From NCBI GenBank assembly GCA_026003175.1, contig BPGT01000001.1, positions 344,839 through 408,838 of the forward strand: a DNA stretch of 64,000 bases. Reading direction: 5' to 3'. The notes under the pieces were generated by a model that was not told where the DNA came from, ran no database searches, and worked only from the letters and a program-made list of their open reading frames with translations. Source of the DNA: Armatimonadota bacterium. GTDB lineage: Bacteria; Armatimonadota; HRBIN16. Position numbers and translations under genes: made by a program. Below, piece after piece: positions 63,619-64,000 of this stretch (position 1 is the stretch's first letter; every line of letters starts with the position of its first letter).

Positions 63619-64000
63619 ATGATGGATGTAGATAGTCGTGGCGTCAGTCTGGACATGTTGCGCTTCCGGGACGTGCCCACTTTTGAGGTGCGTTTTCTGG
63701 AGCCTTCGCAGATTCGGCTGTTCCGCACGCCCGGTTCCAGCCAGATTCGCATGACCATTGAGGGCGAGCGGAGCGTTTTGCGTGTGCATGTGGTACGCTG
63801 TTTTCCTCTCTCCGACCCCAACCACTTCCTCAGCCTGCGCGACGGCATGGATCAGGAGATAGGCATCCTCAAATCGCTGCACGGCTTGGATGCCGAATCG
63901 CGCCGTATCATCGAGGAGGAGCTGGACAGACGGTACTTCGTGCCGGTGGTGCAAAAGGTGTACTCCGTACGCGAGGAGTACGGAACCATCACGTGGGACG
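63619..64000 (+). CDS. DUF1854-domain protein, 3'-partial
   Basis: At least 127 residues, continuing past the window end. Start taken at ATG 63619 (GGAAGGG upstream; ATG 63613 and 63622 are in frame). DUF1854 features: 'VHVVRCFPLSDPNHFLSLRD', 'QEIGILKSLHGLDAESRRII' and 'EELDRRYFVPVVQKVYSV'. The domain is often coupled to ABC-transporter genes, possibly as a regulatory partner; here it follows two Opp/Dpp ATPases after 270 bp. Confidence 0.75.
   Translation, partial: MMDVDSRGVSLDMLRFRDVPTFEVRFLEPSQIRLFRTPGSSQIRMTIEGERSVLRVHVVRCFPLSDPNHFLSLRDGMDQEIGILKSLHGLDAESRRIIEEELDRRYFVPVVQKVYSVREEYGTITWD

Overview
The window reads as about 64 kb of a GC-rich chromosome from a heterotrophic bacterium, most likely Armatimonadota (the thermophile-rich lineage formerly called OP10). 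This assignment is an inference from gene content: a DUF1559-type prepilin, many large glycoside-hydrolase-like proteins, secreted HEAT-repeat and dockerin-like proteins, TIM-barrel sugar isomerase plus Gfo/Idh oxidoreductase, and a TolC/MacA/MacB-like export set. No rRNA, convincing tRNA, CRISPR array or phage module was seen.

Layout. 1-6.1 kb: two large carbohydrate-active proteins. 6.1-9.5 kb: a 186-bp mobile repeat, then a tightly packed operon (AAC(3)-like acetyltransferase, SpoIID/LytB protein, S24/S26 peptidase, PqqD-like protein and a 58-codon Cys-containing peptide that looks like a RiPP precursor). 9.6-14 kb: GH78-like alpha-L-rhamnosidase, a lone MalG-type permease and a short HEAT protein. 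14-24.5 kb: a mosaic tandem repeat of dockerin/metallopeptidase-like plus HEAT-repeat genes that ends in a truncated and then an intact mgsA. 24.6-32.9 kb: serA, a GT-C-like membrane protein, a fucosidase/galactosidase-like enzyme, a DUF4185-like protein, a copper-amine-oxidase-stalk-type protein and a transglutaminase-like gene broken by a 10-bp tandem duplication. 33-38 kb: TolC, MacA-like adaptor, MacB-like permease and a Gly/Pro-rich secreted protein. 38-49.5 kb: TPR/zinc-ribbon protein, dut, a chemoreceptor, sugar catabolism genes, a candidate small RNA, two GT4 glycosyltransferases, and an HTH plus diguanylate cyclase pair. 49.5-64 kb: dxs, an arsR/permease/thioredoxin-like group, a fused purS-purQ, peroxiredoxin, lipoprotein, prepilin, an oligogalacturonate-lyase-like protein, YihY, two Dpp/Opp ATPases and the start of a DUF1854 protein.

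The most striking non-coding structure is a family of five identical-length (186 bp) elements with 12-bp terminal inverted repeats, two strong internal hairpins and 9-bp target duplications. They represent four independent insertion sites. At three of these the last base of the duplication is the first T of a TTGACA -35 box of a well-formed promoter, so the element appears to insert at promoters. The fourth site truncates a HEAT-repeat gene. A sister locus in the tandem repeat keeps an uninterrupted version of one target.

A second point is a poly-C tract in the signal-peptide region of both tandem dockerin/metallopeptidase genes (8 C in one, 7 C in the other). With the best ribosome binding site and start codon, neither is in frame; 6 or 9 C would restore the frame, so this may be a phase-variable switch or a homopolymer sequencing problem.
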